55,541 nucleotides of DNA from Planctomycetota bacterium (GTDB lineage: Bacteria; Planctomycetota; B15-G4; SIAN01), in NCBI GenBank assembly GCA_028289345.1, contig JANQQL010000004.1, positions 1 through 55,541 of the forward strand. The letters are read 5' to 3'. The position numbers and the translations under genes were made by a program. A model generated the notes under the pieces. The model searched no databases and was not told the DNA's origin. It saw only the letters and a list, made by a program, of their open reading frames with translations. This document shows, in pieces, positions 53,009 to 55,541 of this stretch. The stretch's first letter is position 1. Every line of letters starts with the position of its first letter.

Positions 53009-54823
53009 TCAGGACGTGCGATCTTGCTCTCGAGAGGCCTCTTCGACAACTCGTCGCAAGCGTTGTTCGAGGTCGGCGAACTGGCGTTTCAGCTCTCGTA
53101 GCGTCCCATCGTGGTCTTCCAGCTGGGTCGATTCCGTGCGGTAGAACACCAGAAACGCGTCCCATCCCTGACGGAGTCGATCCCGGGCCCGCTGGAGTTC
53201 CCCGCCAATGACCCGGTGATAGGCTTCGCGAACCTTGCGAGTCATTTCGTCAAGACGAGCTTGGAATTGGCGGCGCGCGCGCCGTTTCACGCCAGGAAGA
53301 ATCACGAACCCGGCAAGGCCGACTCCCAACGCCACGGTCACCCCAGTGACGGCGGCCCAGAGGGAGGCGAACAGCGCCACGCTTCCCGCGCCGACCACCA
53401 CTGCGGCACCCGTCAGCCCAAGTTGGCGCATGAGCCCGCGCTGCGACTCTTCCATCAAGCGTTGGGACTGGCCTTCGACGTCGAGAATGCTGCGTTGCTG
53501 GTCGTAGGCCTCCACCATGCTGCCGAGGATCTCTTCTCGACGGTATTCGAAGCGTGCCGGTTTGCTGGGCAATGCGGGAGAGTCGGTCTCCTCGCTGCGC
53601 GGCATGCGTTCTTGCAAGTACGCGGAGGATCGTTCGTACAACGCGATCTCTTCCCGAATGAGCCAGTCCAGCGCCCGATTCATCGTTTCGTTGAACGTGC
53701 TGTCGAGGTCACCCAAGACTTCTTGCTGGAACTTTTCCTGCAAACGTTCGGCGTTTCTCATCAGGCCGATGTTTTTCAAGCGCAGGGTCTGGTCGAAGAA
53801 CTCATCCCCTCGGCGCTCGCAGTCCCGGAACATCTCCAAGAGGTCGGTCAAATACTGATGGGACCGCTCCTGGAGTTCGTCGCAGGTTTGATTCACCTGC
53901 CGGTCCAAGGATTGCACCCACTCGTGGTCTTCCTTGAGAGTCTGATCACGGTGCTCCAGGGTCGATCCAAGAGACTCGAGGACGGTCAGTGAGGAGTGCA
54001 GCGGGCTCTCGAGCTTGAGTCGGGTTTTTTCGGCGCCCGACAAGGTTTCGCGGATGAATTGGCGCACCTGATCGAAGCCGCTGTCTTCGTCACCGGCTTT
54101 CTCTTTGGCGGCCGAAAGCGGAAAGACGCGCGGTTCGAAACCGTGATGTTCAAGGCACGAGCGGCGCACGTAGTCCACCACTTCTTGGACATCTTCCGGA
54201 CGCCTTCCATCGATCTTCGAAACCAGGAAAACCACCTTCTTGCGCCAGTGGTCGCTGATATGCGCCAAGAATTGGTTTTCCGATTCGCTGTACGGTCGAT
54301 CCACGGATGTCAGGAACAGCACCAGGTCCGAGCGGGGAATGAATCGCTCGGTGATCTCGCCGTGCTGGCGAAGGATCGAGTTGGTCCCGGGCGTATCGAC
54401 AATGCTGACATCCTTCAATAGCTCGACCGGAATTCGCCGCTCCAGGAGGTATTCCTCGAGCGCGCGTTCTTGCTCGGTTTGTCCATGGTGAAGCAGATGA
54501 ATGCGGTCGGTCAGCGGGGTGGGGCCAACCGCACACGCCTCGTATTCGAGCAGTGCGTTGATGAATGTGGACTTGCCGGACTTGACTTCCCCCACGATCA
54601 CCAACAGGAATGGCTCGTCCAAATGCTCGCGAAGGAGACGAGCATTGCGCGCATCCTCGCCCCGCTCTTCCACGGCTTCGGCGAGGGTCACCAACTGGTC
54701 GAGGAGTTCCCGCTCCGCTTCCAGGAGTTCCTCCGTTTGGCGATCGATCAGGTGACTGGCTTTTTCGGTCAACGCGGACTCGCGGTGGCTGGGGAGTTCG
54801 GCGCTCCGAGCACATGGCGCCAT
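53009..54823 (-). CDS. Dynamin-like GTPase
   Basis: This 604-residue protein has an N-terminal helical region (1-70) and a dynamin-family G domain (~70-260). The G1 motif is GEVKSGKSTFINALL, a Thr switch is in VGPTPLTDRIHLLHH, G3 is DTPG (SIVDTPGTNSI) and G4 is SKIDG. Long coiled-coil helices follow (270-450), with HRDQTLKEDHEWVQSLDRQV as part. A hydrophobic hairpin lies near 475-515 (AAVVVGAGSVALFASLWAAV, VALGVGLAGFVIL), which is expected to insert in membrane, then more helices. Bacterial dynamin-like proteins remodel or repair membrane. The ATG at 54823 has only a weak ribosome site close by. It is upstream of the histone gene on the same strand. Confidence 0.9.
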   Translation of the reverse strand: MAPCARSAELPSHRESALTEKASHLIDRQTEELLEAERELLDQLVTLAEAVEERGEDARNARLLREHLDEPFLLVIVGEVKSGKSTFINALLEYEACAVGPTPLTDRIHLLHHGQTEQERALEEYLLERRIPVELLKDVSIVDTPGTNSILRQHGEITERFIPRSDLVLFLTSVDRPYSESENQFLAHISDHWRKKVVFLVSKIDGRRPEDVQEVVDYVRRSCLEHHGFEPRVFPLSAAKEKAGDEDSGFDQVRQFIRETLSGAEKTRLKLESPLHSSLTVLESLGSTLEHRDQTLKEDHEWVQSLDRQVNQTCDELQERSHQYLTDLLEMFRDCERRGDEFFDQTLRLKNIGLMRNAERLQEKFQQEVLGDLDSTFNETMNRALDWLIREEIALYERSSAYLQERMPRSEETDSPALPSKPARFEYRREEILGSMVEAYDQQRSILDVEGQSQRLMEESQRGLMRQLGLTGAAVVVGAGSVALFASLWAAVTGVTVALGVGLAGFVILPGVKRRARRQFQARLDEMTRKVREAYHRVIGGELQRARDRLRQGWDAFLVFYRTESTQLEDHDGTLRELKRQFADLEQRLRRVVEEASREQDRTS

Positions 54824-55053
54824 CTCCGGGAGGACGTTCCCGATGCAAGGGATCGAGCGAGCCGGTGGTTCGCCTCCGTCAAGACGTTCCTCGGGTTTTC
54901 TCGCGTGGATTTCGCTGCGAACTTTCCCATGGCGGGCGGTCTACCAAAGGGGGGTTCCTTGCCAGGGCAGAAGGCCGCCGGTATCGTGACCCCGACCTGT
55001 CGGCGTCTCTTCATGACTTGCTTCATTCTCGCTCATCGCGTCGGGAAAAATGG

Positions 55054-55541
55054 ATGGAAATCACCGAGATCCCCGTCGAGGGATATGAAAAGGTCGCGCG
55101 AGCCGATGATGCGGAACGCGGTTACTGTTCCATCATCGCCGTGCACGACACCAGCCTCGGCCCTGCCGTCGGCGGCATGCGCTTTTGGAAGTACCAGGAT
55201 TTCGACGAAGCGCTCACCGACGTGCTGCGGCTGGCCCGTGGCATGACGTACAAAAGCGCCGTGGCGCGCACCGGTCTTGGGGGCGGGAAGTGCGTGGTTT
55301 GGGGAGACTCCCGCACCGACAAAACCGATGACTTGCTGCAGTGGATGGGGCGGTTCATCGACTCCTTCGAAGGGAAGTACATCACTGCCGAAGACGTGGG
55401 CGTCGCCGTGTGCGACCTGGACGTGGTGGCCCAAGAGACCCAGTGGGTCACCGGCCGTTCGCGAGAAGTCGGAGGCAGCGGCGACCCTTCCCCTTACACG
55501 GCCTGGGGGACGTTTCTCTCCATGCAAGCCTCGGCCAAAGA
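55054..55541 (+). CDS. Leu/Glu/Phe/Val dehydrogenase, N-terminal part
   Basis: The gene runs off the window edge after about 162 codons. The visible part is the N-terminal substrate-binding domain of an amino-acid dehydrogenase, closest in pattern to leucine dehydrogenase. It has GPAVGGMRFWKY near 30-41, LRLARGMTYKSAVA near 54-67 with the conserved Lys, and LGGGKCVVWGD near 71-81 with the catalytic Lys. Motifs also include YITAEDVG and the GSGDPSPYTAWG segment. The enzyme should interconvert a branched-chain amino acid and its 2-keto acid with NAD. ATG 55054 starts the conserved region; ATG 55050 is out of frame. Confidence 0.9.
   Translation, partial: MEITEIPVEGYEKVARADDAERGYCSIIAVHDTSLGPAVGGMRFWKYQDFDEALTDVLRLARGMTYKSAVARTGLGGGKCVVWGDSRTDKTDDLLQWMGRFIDSFEGKYITAEDVGVAVCDLDVVAQETQWVTGRSREVGGSGDPSPYTAWGTFLSMQASAK

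Overview
The window is a piece of a GC-rich bacterial chromosome, most likely from Planctomycetota. The lineage is inferred from gene content: an ECF sigma factor fused to a membrane anchor and carboxypeptidase-regulatory repeats, an ECF sigma factor beside a Ser/Thr kinase, DUF1573 proteins, very large exported proteins with NDxC/CCL cysteine repeats, malectin/PA14/sorbosone-dehydrogenase/kelch mosaics and CxxCH propeller proteins. No marker here fixes the genus.

Layout. 1-852: the 3' end of a 23S rRNA, a long spacer, 5S rRNA and a terminator. 1033-11935: a small zinc ribbon, a PQQ-type propeller, a DUF1573-redoxin protein, a 1017-residue Cys-rich exported protein with its own terminator, a membrane HAMP protein with a decayed SpoIIE-type phosphatase domain, and two CBS-domain proteins. 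12296-23355: a VKOR-DsbA-DsbA fusion, a 1320-residue mosaic exported protein, then a glycosyltransferase followed by four tightly packed genes (phosphopantetheinyl transferase, 5'-3' exonuclease, C26 amidotransferase, scramblase-like protein), the last three junctions overlapping. 23381-35604: a heme-motif Ser/Thr kinase with its ECF sigma factor, signal peptidase I overlapping a DUF3187 protein, a small exported protein, a 1132-residue CxxCH propeller protein, and the sigma-factor/carboxypeptidase-regulatory fusion.

35796-44220 is a signalling block. Two tandem paralogous small proteins resembling type II secretion ATPase N-terminal repeats come first, then two heptanucleotide tandem-repeat arrays in a 0.7-kb gap, then a complete chemotaxis set cheA-cheW-mcp-cheY-cheB-cheR with a soluble receptor. 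After it come a membrane glycosyltransferase-like protein, tRNA-Pro(TGG), lexA, a 1.4-kb gap holding one very small predicted membrane peptide, nadB and hflX.

The most unusual part is 51469-54823, all on the minus strand: a small SET-domain protein, a CoA-binding protein, a 79-residue histone-fold protein with a 23-residue lysine-rich N-terminal tail, and a dynamin-like GTPase. A tailed bacterial histone about 0.7 kb from a predicted lysine methyltransferase suggests, as a hypothesis, a bacterial chromatin protein with modifiable tail lysines. The histone gene appears to have its own transcription unit, bounded by hairpins. The window ends inside a Leu/Glu-type dehydrogenase gene.
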